Source of the DNA: an uncultured Methanofollis sp.
GTDB lineage: Archaea > Halobacteriota > Methanomicrobia > Methanomicrobiales > Methanofollaceae
DNA length: 19,014 nucleotides
Direction of reading: 5' to 3'
Assembly: GCF_937919355.1 (NCBI RefSeq)
Contig: NZ_CALFSA010000001.1
Span: 1 to 19,014 of the forward strand
Shown one piece after another: positions 1 to 6,373 of this stretch (positions are counted from its first letter, which is position 1; each line of letters starts with the position of its first letter). The position numbers and the translations under genes are program-made. The notes under the pieces are model-generated. The model had not been told where the DNA came from. It worked only from the letters and a program-made list of their open reading frames with translations, and ran no database searches.

Positions 1-175
1 ACTTCGTCTTCTCGAACTCGCTGACACTCGCACAGCGAAGACTTCGTCTTCTCGAACTCGCTGACACTCGCACAGCGAAGACTTCGTCTTCTCGAACTCG
101 CTGACACTCGCACAGCGAAGACTTCGTCTTCTCGAACTCGCTGACACTCGCACAGCGAAGACTTCGTCTTCTCGA
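1..175. repeat. 40-bp tandem repeat array, four full copies plus a partial fifth
   Basis: Four identical 40-bp units occupy 1-40, 41-80, 81-120 and 121-160. The first 15 bases of a fifth copy follow at 161-175, after which the sequence diverges. Each unit opens with ACTTCGTCTTCTC and closes with CGAAG. The unit junction GAAGACTTCGTCTTC can form a 6-bp stem (GAAGAC/GTCTTC) with a TTC loop, and CGCTG/CAGCG inside the unit can form a second small stem. Forty is not a multiple of three, so a conserved coding repeat is unlikely. There are no unique spacers. The array starts at base 1, so its true left end is not visible. Confidence 0.95.
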
Positions 176-291
176 CTCCCTTCGGTCGTCCCCCGAAACC
201 AGGATAGGACCGGGGAAGAGTGAGCACGAGATCTGAGGAGGGAGATTGCTATCCACTCCCTCTCCTGATTTTTATGGGGGATATGGTCAGG

Positions 292-300
292 CCTTATTGC
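292..300 (+). promoter_or_regulatory. Possible TATA box for pth2-truD
   Basis: The sequence CCTTATTGC is centred about 27 bases before the ATG at 324. That is the distance expected for an archaeal TATA box serving a leaderless transcript. No convincing Shine-Dalgarno sequence precedes the ATG. The match to consensus is only moderate. Confidence 0.4.
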
Positions 301-323
301 TCCGCCGCGCCAACAGGATCAGG

Positions 324-686
324 ATGTCTGAAGTGCCCGTATTCAAGTGGAAGCAATGTCTGGTCATCAGGACCGACATCAAGATGAGTTGCGGCAAGAA
401 GTGCGTGCAGATGGCCCATGCCGCCATCGGCGCCTACGAGCACGCGGGAAAAGAGGCACGGAAAGCGTGGTACTCGGAGGGGCAGAAGAAAGTTGCTCTG
501 AAGGTCGCAGGCGAGCGGGAACTGTACACCCTGAAGATGGCGGCCGAAGCCGCCGGCATCCCCTGCTCCCTCATCCAGGACGCGGGTCTCACCGAGATCC
601 CGCCCGGCACCGTCACCGCCCTTGGCCTCGGCCCGGCGAAGAACGAGGAACTCGACCGCATCACCGGCGGACTGCAGCTCCTATGA
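324..686 (+). CDS. pth2: Peptidyl-tRNA hydrolase, archaeal/eukaryotic Pth2 type
   Basis: This 120-residue cytoplasmic enzyme should cleave the ester bond of peptidyl-tRNAs that drop off ribosomes, recycling the tRNA. The N-terminus KWKQCLVIRTDIKMSCGKK, the following QMAHAAIGA helix and the C-terminal TEIPPGTVTALGLGPA block are the hallmarks of the Pth2 family, which usually has about 115-120 residues. The frame opens upstream at a TTG (246), but the 26 extra residues match nothing in the family. The ATG at 324 gives the normal length and sits behind a plausible TATA box. The stop codon TGA overlaps the next start as ATGA, so truD is probably translated by coupling. One mild oddity is GLTEI where many relatives have GRTEI. 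Confidence 0.95.
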   Translation: MSEVPVFKWKQCLVIRTDIKMSCGKKCVQMAHAAIGAYEHAGKEARKAWYSEGQKKVALKVAGERELYTLKMAAEAAGIPCSLIQDAGLTEIPPGTVTALGLGPAKNEELDRITGGLQLL

Positions 687-1954
687 TGCACACTCCCTAC
701 CCTGTTGAGGACGACCTCGGGATCTCCTGGTACGCCACGGAGACGCCGGGTATCGGCGGCGTCCTGCGAAAGAATCCCGAAGACTTCACCGTCGAGGAGA
801 TGCCCCTCGGCGGGCCGTCGGGCGAGGGGCCGTACCTCCTCTGCAGGCTCGTAAAGCGGAACTGGGAACACCAGCACGCCATGAAGTCCATCGCGGCGGC
901 CCTCGGCATCTCGCACCGGCGGATCTCCTGGGCAGGTACGAAGGACAAAAACGCCCTCACCACCCAGTACATCGCCATCTATGGCGGCGAGGCTGAGGCC
1001 GTGAAAGCCCTCCAGATCAGGGACATGGAGATCGAACCCCTCGGCATGACCCAGCACGCCCTCTCCCTCGGCGCCCTCGCCGGGAACAGGTTTGCGATCA
1101 CCATCAGCGACTGCACCGCCCCCGACCTCGCCGGCACTGTTGCGGCCTGCACATCTGCGGCGGCGGCGGGGTTCCCGAACTACTTCGGCCTCCAGCGTTT
1201 CGGCGTCGTGCGACCGGTCACCCACCTCGTCGGCAGGGAGATCCTGCGGGGCGACTACGACGCCGCGGTCGATACCTATGTCGGCCTCGCCTGCCCTGAC
1301 GAGGCGCCGGAAGTGCAGGAGACCCGGCGGGCCTATCTCGAGACCCACGACGCGCAGGCGGCGATCGCCGCCTTCCCTCCCCACCTTGGTTTCGAGCGTT
1401 CGGTCCTCTCGTACCTCGCCGCCCACCCCGGCGAGACAGGCCGGGCCCTCCAGAACCTCCCGCCGAAACTCCTCTCCATGTTCGTCTCGGCCTACCAGTC
1501 CTGGATCTTCAACCGCGTCCTCTCCCTCCGCTGCGCCGACGGCACCGGCCTCGACGAACCCCTGCCGGGTGAGCGTCTCATCTTCACAAACGGCAGGGAG
1601 GACATCGTGACAGAAGCGAACCGCCGGGTCGTCTCCGTCCATATCGGGCGGGGCAGGTGCGCCGTCGCCCTCTTCATCCCCGGTGCCGGGACATACCGGT
1701 CCGAAGGACAGGACGACGAGAGGATGGCGGCGCTCCTCGCCGAGGACGGGATCACCGCCGAACACTTTGAGCGTGCCGGTGCATTCGTGCACCTCCACTA
1801 TGGCGGGACCCTCAGGCCCATCAGCGTGAAAACAGATATTGCGGCCGATGTGAAGGACCGGGACGTCTCCCTCGCCTTCACCCTCCCGCCCGGCCACTAT
1901 GCGACGACGATCTGCCGGGAGTTCATGAAGGCCGATCCCCTGGCGATGATCTGA
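683..1954 (+). CDS. truD: tRNA pseudouridine synthase TruD
   Basis: TruD converts uridine 13 in the D-stem region of tRNA to pseudouridine. The 423-residue product carries the TruD signature WAGTKDKNALTTQ, in which Asp88 is the expected catalytic aspartate. It also has the early VEEMPL motif near residue 37 and the NYFGLQRFG motif near residue 165, followed by the long TRUD insertion domain. The length is normal for archaeal TruD. The open frame continues upstream to 347 inside pth2, but that part is a shadow. ATG 683 overlaps the pth2 stop (ATGATGA), and a second in-frame ATG at 686 is equally possible. The last 32 bases overlap the convergent sppA gene. Together with pth2 it forms a two-gene tRNA-related operon. 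Confidence 0.95.
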   Translation: MMHTPYPVEDDLGISWYATETPGIGGVLRKNPEDFTVEEMPLGGPSGEGPYLLCRLVKRNWEHQHAMKSIAAALGISHRRISWAGTKDKNALTTQYIAIYGGEAEAVKALQIRDMEIEPLGMTQHALSLGALAGNRFAITISDCTAPDLAGTVAACTSAAAAGFPNYFGLQRFGVVRPVTHLVGREILRGDYDAAVDTYVGLACPDEAPEVQETRRAYLETHDAQAAIAAFPPHLGFERSVLSYLAAHPGETGRALQNLPPKLLSMFVSAYQSWIFNRVLSLRCADGTGLDEPLPGERLIFTNGREDIVTEANRRVVSVHIGRGRCAVALFIPGAGTYRSEGQDDERMAALLAEDGITAEHFERAGAFVHLHYGGTLRPISVKTDIAADVKDRDVSLAFTLPPGHYATTICREFMKADPLAMI

Positions 1955-2738
1955 CGGCGGCGAGGGTGTGGGCCCCCTCGATGGCGTCGTAGAGGTTGCC
2001 CACCTCGTCGGCAAGGCCGATGGCGATCGCCTCCTCCCCCCGTATCAGGCGGGCGGACTCGATCTCCGAGCGGTTCACCGGCCTCTGTGCCGTCACGTCG
2101 GCGATGAAGTCCTCGGCGCTATCGTTCACGAGGTTCTGGGCATACGCCAGTTCGTCGTCTGTCAGCGAGCGGTATGGATATGTCATGTCCTTCTGCTCGC
2201 CCGACTTCACCACCTCGACATGCTCTCCTTCGTTTTCCAGCATCTCGCTCTGGTCTGAGAAGAGCCAGATCACCCCGACACTCCCTGTCATGGTGTCGGG
2301 AGAGAGGTAGATCCTGTCGGTGTGCGCCGAGATCATATAGGCCGCCGAGGTGGCGACGTCCCCCATCGAGGTCACGACCGGTTTCTTCGCCCGTGCGTAT
2401 TCTATGTCGCGGACGATCTCCTGCGCCCCTGCCGGACTGCCGCCCGGACTGTTGACACGTAACACGATTGCGCTGACAAAGGGGTCGTCGGCCGCCGCCC
2501 TCACCTTACCCCCGATATACTCGCTCCCCGCGTACCCGCCGCCTGAAAAGTCGCCGGTGAGGATCGTCCCCTCGACGCGGATGACGGCGACATCGCTATC
2601 GCCGACCGGCGTCATGAACAGAATGAAGACAGCGGCGACAGCCGCGATGATGAATACGACGGCGGCGGCGATGCCGATCTTCTTTTTCAGCCTCCGCCTC
2701 CTCTGTGCGCGCTCGATATCGGCAAGGAGGCTGTTCAT
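1923..2738 (-). CDS. sppA: Signal peptide peptidase SppA, S49 family membrane serine protease
   Basis: This is a 271-residue membrane protease thought to degrade signal peptides left in the membrane. A positively charged N-terminus (RRRRLKKK) is followed by one membrane segment at about residues 21-43, which should place the catalytic domain outside the cytoplasm. The S49 Ser-Lys dyad is visible: Ser131 in GDVATSAAYM and Lys183 in KSGEQKDM. The block LRVNSPGG near residue 93 is the conserved oxyanion-side motif. It is the short single-domain form typical of archaea and Gram-positives. The ATG lies one base after the arfC stop (TGATATG), with GGAG inside the end of arfC as ribosome-binding site. 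Its end overlaps the end of truD on the other strand by 32 bases. Confidence 0.93.
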   Translation of the reverse strand: MNSLLADIERAQRRRRLKKKIGIAAAVVFIIAAVAAVFILFMTPVGDSDVAVIRVEGTILTGDFSGGGYAGSEYIGGKVRAAADDPFVSAIVLRVNSPGGSPAGAQEIVRDIEYARAKKPVVTSMGDVATSAAYMISAHTDRIYLSPDTMTGSVGVIWLFSDQSEMLENEGEHVEVVKSGEQKDMTYPYRSLTDDELAYAQNLVNDSAEDFIADVTAQRPVNRSEIESARLIRGEEAIAIGLADEVGNLYDAIEGAHTLAAVRSSPGDRPS

Positions 2739-2739
2739 A

Positions 2740-3423
2740 TCACTCTCCGTAACTGACGGCGTATTCTGTCACCAGGTTGCTCCCGCAGAGGTAGTGGCGG
2801 AGCAACCTGAGGCGTATCATCTCGTCCTCCGACTCAATGTGCATGCCGCCGACAAGGGAGGGTGTGTCCTCGCCGCCCACGATGAAGGGAAGGTGAATGA
2901 GCCTGATCTCATCGACGAGACCGTGCTTGAGCATGTGCCAGTTGAGGGTCGGCCCGCCCTCGATCATCATTTTTTTGACGTCGTAATCTTTCCTGAGGAC
3001 GGCCATCAGTCCGGGGAGGTCGACGTGCGTCTTCCCGCAGACGACGACGTCGACACCCTTCCCCCTGATCGCGGCGACCCTCTCCGCAGGGGCCTGTTCC
3101 GAGACGGCGATCACGGTGGGGGCGTCGCTGTTGAGCACGTTGGCGGTGAGGGGGATGTCGGCCATGCTCGATGGGATGACCCGGATCGGGCTCTTTCCCG
3201 GCACGAGACGGACGGTCAGGAAGGAGTTGTCGATGGCGATGGTGTGCGACCCGACCATGATGGCGTCGCACTCTGCGCGGGTCTTGTGGAGGAGGATCTC
3301 AGTCTCATGGGCCATGTATTTCATGAGAATCTTGCTGGATGCGCCTCTTTTGAGCGTCAGTTTCCCATCGACCGTGATCTCGGACATCATCAGCACGTGG
3401 GGCCGTAGTGATGGAACAGACAT
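2740..3423 (-). CDS. arfC: 2,5-diamino-6-ribosylamino-4(3H)-pyrimidinone 5'-phosphate reductase (archaeal RIB7 type)
   Basis: In archaea and fungi this enzyme reduces the ribosyl side chain of the GTP-derived pyrimidine before deamination, an early step to riboflavin and to the deazaflavin F420 that methanogens need. The 227-residue protein has the RibD C-terminal (dihydrofolate reductase-like) fold signature: MSEITVDGKL near residue 13, DAIMVGSHTI near residue 53, and MIEGGPTLN near residue 152 for NADPH binding. Its length fits the stand-alone archaeal reductase with no deaminase domain. It is the first gene of a two-gene unit with sppA, one base apart, which is a functionally unexplained partner. 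A TATA box at about 3449-3456 suggests a start site only a few bases before the ATG. Confidence 0.92.
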   Translation of the reverse strand: MSVPSLRPHVLMMSEITVDGKLTLKRGASSKILMKYMAHETEILLHKTRAECDAIMVGSHTIAIDNSFLTVRLVPGKSPIRVIPSSMADIPLTANVLNSDAPTVIAVSEQAPAERVAAIRGKGVDVVVCGKTHVDLPGLMAVLRKDYDVKKMMIEGGPTLNWHMLKHGLVDEIRLIHLPFIVGGEDTPSLVGGMHIESEDEMIRLRLLRHYLCGSNLVTEYAVSYGE

Positions 3424-3448
3424 AATCTCTGTCTAATATAACCCCCGG

Positions 3449-3458
3449 ATTTAAAAGA
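3449..3458. promoter_or_regulatory. TATA-like element between divergent arfC and the CDP-alcohol phosphatidyltransferase
   Basis: ATTTAAAAGA is AT-rich in an otherwise GC-rich gap and reads as a TATA box in both directions. On the minus strand it lies about 30 bases before the arfC ATG at 3423, fitting a near-leaderless transcript. On the plus strand it would give a start near 3478, about 40 bases before the ATG at 3521. A weaker plus-strand candidate, CTTATCC at 3490-3496, is about 27 bases from that ATG. Confidence 0.45.
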
Positions 3459-3520
3459 GGGTATGGTCCGGGATCCCGGTGAAGGAATGCTTATCCACAT
3501 GGCAGTTCCACTATTCTGTC

Positions 3521-4153
3521 ATGAATATAACGGCGCTGAGGCCGCGTCTCCTATCAAAACTCGAGCCGATCGCTGATCTTTTTGTCAGGGCCGGTATCAG
3601 TCCCAACCAGATCTCGTACCTCTCTCTTCTGGCCGGGTTCTTCTGTGCGGTCGCTTTTGCCGAGCGCCTCTTCCTTGCGGGTGCCCTTCTCCTCCTGCTC
3701 TCGGCCGTCCTCGACCTTGTGGACGGCACGGTGGCACGGAAGAAGCACTGCCAGACGAAGTTTGGGGCGGTCATCGACTGGGTCTTTGACAAATATGTCG
3801 ACGCCCTCGCCCTCCTCGGTATCGGGCTCTCGGGCGTGGCGGTCGTCTCCAACTTCCTCCCTCTTCCGCCTGCCGCGGACTTCGCCGTCGTCGCCATCGC
3901 CATCTTCGGCTCGATGATCAACACCTTCATCAAGCCTGTAGTCTATGCCGAGGTCGGGTTTACGGAGAGGGTGGACGGGAAGATCCACGACCCCCTTGAG
4001 GGCGTCGGTTTCTTCGGCCGCCCTGAGACCCTGATCACGCTCATTGTCGGCGCTGTTGTGGGTTTCCCCGGACTTGCGGTGGTCCTCATTGCGGTCTGCA
4101 CGAACCTCTCCGCGGTCCAGAGGATCGTCTACCTCTCCAGGTCGCTCCCCTGA
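3521..4153 (+). CDS. CDP-alcohol phosphatidyltransferase family protein, probable archaetidylinositol phosphate (or other archaetidyl headgroup) synthase
   Basis: This integral membrane enzyme transfers a lipid phosphate from CDP-archaeol to an alcohol, making an ether-lipid headgroup. The family motif D-x2-D-G-x2-A-R-x8-G-x3-D-x3-D is complete at Asp65, Asp68, Gly69, Ala72, Arg73, Gly82, Asp86 and Asp90. The aspartates bind metal and the nucleotide diphosphate. Several hydrophobic helices span the 210 residues. The N-terminus (KLEPIADLFVRAGISPNQIS) resembles archaetidylinositol phosphate synthases, but the acceptor alcohol cannot be fixed from motifs. A GTG at 3479 would add 14 residues; ATG 3521 fits family length better. 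Its 3' end overlaps the convergent artA gene by 25 bases, a suggestive pairing because archaeosortase substrates become lipid-anchored. Confidence 0.88.
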   Translation: MNITALRPRLLSKLEPIADLFVRAGISPNQISYLSLLAGFFCAVAFAERLFLAGALLLLLSAVLDLVDGTVARKKHCQTKFGAVIDWVFDKYVDALALLGIGLSGVAVVSNFLPLPPAADFAVVAIAIFGSMINTFIKPVVYAEVGFTERVDGKIHDPLEGVGFFGRPETLITLIVGAVVGFPGLAVVLIAVCTNLSAVQRIVYLSRSLP

Positions 4154-4953
4154 GGGCGGGCGACAGCGCCCTCAAGGTCGTCGCGGAAGGCCCGGTACAG
4201 CCCGTCGGCCATTGCCGCAAGGCCCGGCATGATGATGAAGAGTGCGTAGGCGATGACGATGAGGGCCACCAGCGCCCCGAGTTCGCAGAGGACGTTGTGG
4301 GCCCAGAAGAAACTCTCGTAGCCGTACTCGCCGTTGCTTGCGATCTCGGGGAGGTACGGGAACCACTGTCCTGTATATGCAAGGATCACGAAGACGTTCC
4401 GCCCGATGTTGAGGAGATAGATCGTCGGGACGATGAGGAGAGAGGCGAGGGCCTTCTGCCGCAGGGTGCTCGGGACGGCGGCGGCGACGCCGAGCATGAT
4501 GGCGATGCTCTGGATGCCGGTACACCCGAGGATGATCTGGACCTTCAGGCCGTTCCTCCCGATCATATCCATCTCAGGCATGGTGTAGGCGACGCCGAGG
4601 GCGGAGAGGCACCAGCCGATCTGGTCGATGACCGCCTGGATCAGCCAGGGGCCGAGGGCGGTGTAGGCGAAGGGGAGGTAGATGAGGACGGCGACGGCGG
4701 CGGCACGGGTGAGGTGGGTGATATGTTCGTCGCCGGCGAACAACCTTTTCGCCGTCACGTACAGGAAGGGGATGGAGAGGAGGGCGAGTGTCGGGTACAG
4801 GAAATTATTGATGGAGAGGAAATACGGGATCTCCGCGAAGAGGTAGAGGGACATGGCGAGCCATCCGCCGATGCCTGCATACGGCCGGTGGCGTCCGGGT
4901 ATGAGGAAGAGAACAAATAAGGCAAAGGCTGCAAAGAGGAGGTATTCGTCCAT
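4129..4953 (-). CDS. artA: Archaeosortase A (membrane transpeptidase for C-terminally tagged surface proteins)
   Basis: Archaeosortases are multi-pass membrane cysteine transpeptidases that remove the C-terminal PGF-type tail of surface proteins and attach them to membrane lipid. The 274-residue product is strongly hydrophobic with about seven or eight predicted helices. It has the exosortase/archaeosortase core: Cys144 in GCTGIQSIAIMLG, Arg185 in LLNIGRNVFVI, and His219 in FFWAHNVLCELG, at the position where the family carries Arg, His or Asn. A GTG directly precedes the ATG (GTGATG), so the protein may be one residue longer. An AT-rich element at 4977-4985 places transcription initiation close to the ATG. 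No PGF-CTERM substrate is encoded in this window. Confidence 0.9.
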   Translation of the reverse strand: MDEYLLFAAFALFVLFLIPGRHRPYAGIGGWLAMSLYLFAEIPYFLSINNFLYPTLALLSIPFLYVTAKRLFAGDEHITHLTRAAAVAVLIYLPFAYTALGPWLIQAVIDQIGWCLSALGVAYTMPEMDMIGRNGLKVQIILGCTGIQSIAIMLGVAAAVPSTLRQKALASLLIVPTIYLLNIGRNVFVILAYTGQWFPYLPEIASNGEYGYESFFWAHNVLCELGALVALIVIAYALFIIMPGLAAMADGLYRAFRDDLEGAVARPQGSDLER

Positions 4954-4976
4954 CACCCACTATTTGTCCCACTCAC

Positions 4977-4986
4977 CTAATTAAGA
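4977..4986 (-). promoter_or_regulatory. Probable artA TATA box
   Basis: On the minus strand this reads CTTAATTAGG, centred about 28 bases upstream of the artA ATG. That spacing predicts a leaderless or nearly leaderless artA transcript. Confidence 0.5.
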
Positions 4987-5062
4987 GTTCTCAATGCGGC
5001 CGATACTGTCCTTTGATCTGCGGTGGAACCCCTCATTACCGTGTATGATCCGTCAACCAAGT

Positions 5063-5070
5063 CTTAATCA
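5063..5070 (+). promoter_or_regulatory. Probable tfs TATA box
   Basis: CTTAATCA is centred about 28 bases before the tfs ATG at 5095, and no Shine-Dalgarno sequence lies in between. A leaderless transcript is likely. Confidence 0.45.
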
Positions 5071-5094
5071 GGCATGCCTTCCAATAATACTTGA

Positions 5095-5409
5095 ATGTTA
5101 TTCTGTCCAAAGTGCAACACCATGATGATCTCGTCGGGGGGGCAGATGAAGTGCCGCAGGTGCGGCTATATCCAGGCCATCGAGAGCGAGGATTCGATGA
5201 AGATCACGTCTGCCCGTGTGGAAAAGGAGATCACGATCGTGGACGAGGAAGAGAAGACGAAGACCCTCCCGACGATCCAGGTCCCGTGCCCCAAGTGCGG
5301 GAACAACCTTGCCTTCTGGTGGCTGCGCCAGCTCCGTTCTGCTGATGAGAGCGAGGTCCGTTTCTTCCGCTGCACCGAGTGCGGGCACACCTGGCGTGAA
5401 TACGATTAA
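5095..5409 (+). CDS. tfs: Transcription factor S (TFIIS/RPB9-like RNA cleavage factor)
   Basis: TFS reaches into RNA polymerase and stimulates cleavage of backtracked transcripts. The 104-residue protein has two zinc ribbons. The N-terminal one uses Cys4, Cys7, Cys20 and Cys23; the C-terminal one uses Cys65, Cys68, Cys93 and Cys96. The acidic pair Asp84-Glu85 in RSADES, needed for cleavage stimulation, is intact, so this should be an active TFS rather than an inhibitory paralogue. The C-terminus GHTWREYD is typical. It is transcribed divergently from artA and followed 67 bases later by tRNA-Leu, with no strong terminator in between. Confidence 0.96.
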   Translation: MLFCPKCNTMMISSGGQMKCRRCGYIQAIESEDSMKITSARVEKEITIVDEEEKTKTLPTIQVPCPKCGNNLAFWWLRQLRSADESEVRFFRCTECGHTWREYD

Positions 5410-5440
5410 ATCTTAGAAAAACTAACGTATAGAAACAGCG

Positions 5441-5456
5441 GGAACACACTGGTTCC
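5441..5456 (+). other. Small hairpin between tfs and tRNA-Leu
   Basis: GGAAC and GTTCC flank a six-base loop (ACACTG) upstream of the tRNA. It could be the tfs 3' end structure or chance. There is no T-run directly after it. Confidence 0.25.
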
Positions 5457-5476
5457 TGTCCCTCATTTTCATTTGG

Positions 5477-5561
5477 GCGAGGGTTGCCAAGCCAGGTCAA
5501 AGGCGCAAGGTTGAGGGCCTTGTCACGTAGGTGTTCGAGGGTTCGAATCCCTTCCCTCGCA
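5477..5561 (+). tRNA. tRNA-Leu, anticodon GAG
   Basis: The acceptor stem GCGAGGG (5477-5483) pairs perfectly with CCCTCGC (5554-5560), followed by discriminator A at 5561. The D-stem is GCC/GGC. The anticodon stem CAAGG/CCTTG encloses the loop TTGAGGG, placing the anticodon GAG at 5513-5515, which reads CUC leucine codons. A 14-base variable arm marks it as a class II tRNA, as expected for leucine. The T-loop TTCGAAT is closed by GAGGG/CCCTT with one G-U pair. There is no intron, and the 3' CCA is not encoded, so it must be added enzymatically. Confidence 0.97.
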
Positions 5562-5699
5562 TTACTTCTGATGATTCGACGGGAGTGACCACCCTGTGCG
5601 CCTGGTGGGTCATGCTGGTCCCCGGCACTGATCCTGTTCTGAAGGTTTTTTTTGTATAACACGATTGAAAAATGAAAAGATCGTTTCAGTTCTCCCTTC
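5562..5699. terminator. Convergent intergenic region with T-rich terminators on both strands
   Basis: A run of eight T residues at about 5646-5653 on the plus strand can end the tfs/tRNA transcript. On the minus strand the stretch complementary to 5663-5680 is T-rich and lies just past the stop of the 5700-6179 gene. Archaeal intrinsic termination depends mainly on such T-tracts. No coding sequence is visible here. Confidence 0.5.
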
Positions 5700-6179
5700 T
5701 CAAGCGGGGATCCCTGCACTGATGCCGAAAGCATCGGATATCTCGTCGAGGACCGCCTTTTCCGGCTCACTAATAGCAACGCCATGCTCCTTTGCTGCTT
5801 CGGCGACCTTCTGACCTATCGCCAGCGACCACTTCTTATACGCCATTGCCTCGTCGGGAGGTACCCTTGACAGGGCCGAGGAAGCAGATCTTGCCGCTTC
5901 GATGATCATATTCCTGTAGCCTGTCCGGTCGTGCTTCACCAGGTCCTGTTGCTCTCTAATCAACTCCTTTTCCTTTGATTGCATCTCGGCTGATATGAGG
6001 CCGACCAGAGCACTGCCGCTTTCGGCCGCCAGGTGTTTGGGTTCCTGTATCATGGCTTTCGATTCGCCCCACGCACCCAGGACCGATGGTGCTGCGACAA
6101 TAACCGCCATCGAGATCGCGTACGGTAAACTGACGAGGTTCTTCCATTCGTCATCTGTAAATTGCTCCCTCAGTTCCAT
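5700..6179 (-). CDS. Hypothetical protein, TerB-like helical domain
   Basis: I do not recognise a named function. The 159-residue product is mostly helical and soluble. The N-terminus (LREQFTDDEWKNLVSLPYAI) and C-terminus (AIGQKVAEAAKEHGVAISEPEKAVLDEISDAFGI) resemble small all-helical proteins of the tellurite-resistance TerB superfamily found in archaea and bacteria; this is recognition from memory. The acidic metal-binding residues typical of true TerB near the first helix pair are not obvious. ATG 6179 was chosen over a longer frame that runs into non-coding DNA; a GTG two codons earlier is possible. Composition is less GC-rich than its neighbours, and the promoter carries a 14-bp AT palindrome. 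It is a single-gene unit between the tRNA and the large kinase. Confidence 0.7.
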   Translation of the reverse strand: MELREQFTDDEWKNLVSLPYAISMAVIVAAPSVLGAWGESKAMIQEPKHLAAESGSALVGLISAEMQSKEKELIREQQDLVKHDRTGYRNMIIEAARSASSALSRVPPDEAMAYKKWSLAIGQKVAEAAKEHGVAISEPEKAVLDEISDAFGISAGIPA

Positions 6180-6207
6180 AGACACTACCCGGGCCACACA
6201 TGGCGCA

Positions 6208-6224
6208 TATATTATAATATAATT
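6208..6224 (-). promoter_or_regulatory. AT-rich palindromic promoter of the TerB-like gene
   Basis: TATATTATAATATA at 6208-6221 is a perfect 14-bp palindrome in a GC-rich genome and includes good TATA-box matches. Its centre lies 35 bases upstream of the ATG at 6179, which predicts a start site near 6188 and a very short leader. The symmetry could also be a regulator's operator overlapping the TATA box. Confidence 0.55.
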
Positions 6225-6373
6225 TCTATGCCCTGCTGCGATGCCCGGGGATGGTGGCTGCCAGAAAATATTCGTACACGGTCCCTGATACAAAATATTC
6301 CTGAGGACGTCCCGTACTGGACCGGTATTGCCAGCAGAGCCGATTTGACATATCTCCATGCTCGCCAGGTCTC

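Noticed and set aside
1..175. CRISPR array
   Set aside because: The repeated unit is identical throughout, with no unique spacers and no cas genes nearby.
246..323. TTG-initiated extension of pth2
   Set aside because: The added 26 residues are unlike any Pth2, and ATG 324 gives family length with a suitably placed TATA box.
434..2014. 526-codon open frame on the minus strand opposite truD
   Set aside because: It mirrors truD and has low-complexity Arg/Gly/Asp/Val-rich content typical of antisense frames in GC-rich genes; no family motifs.
5477..5699. Integrated element at the tRNA-Leu 3' end
   Set aside because: I found no integrase and no second copy of the tRNA 3' end in the window.
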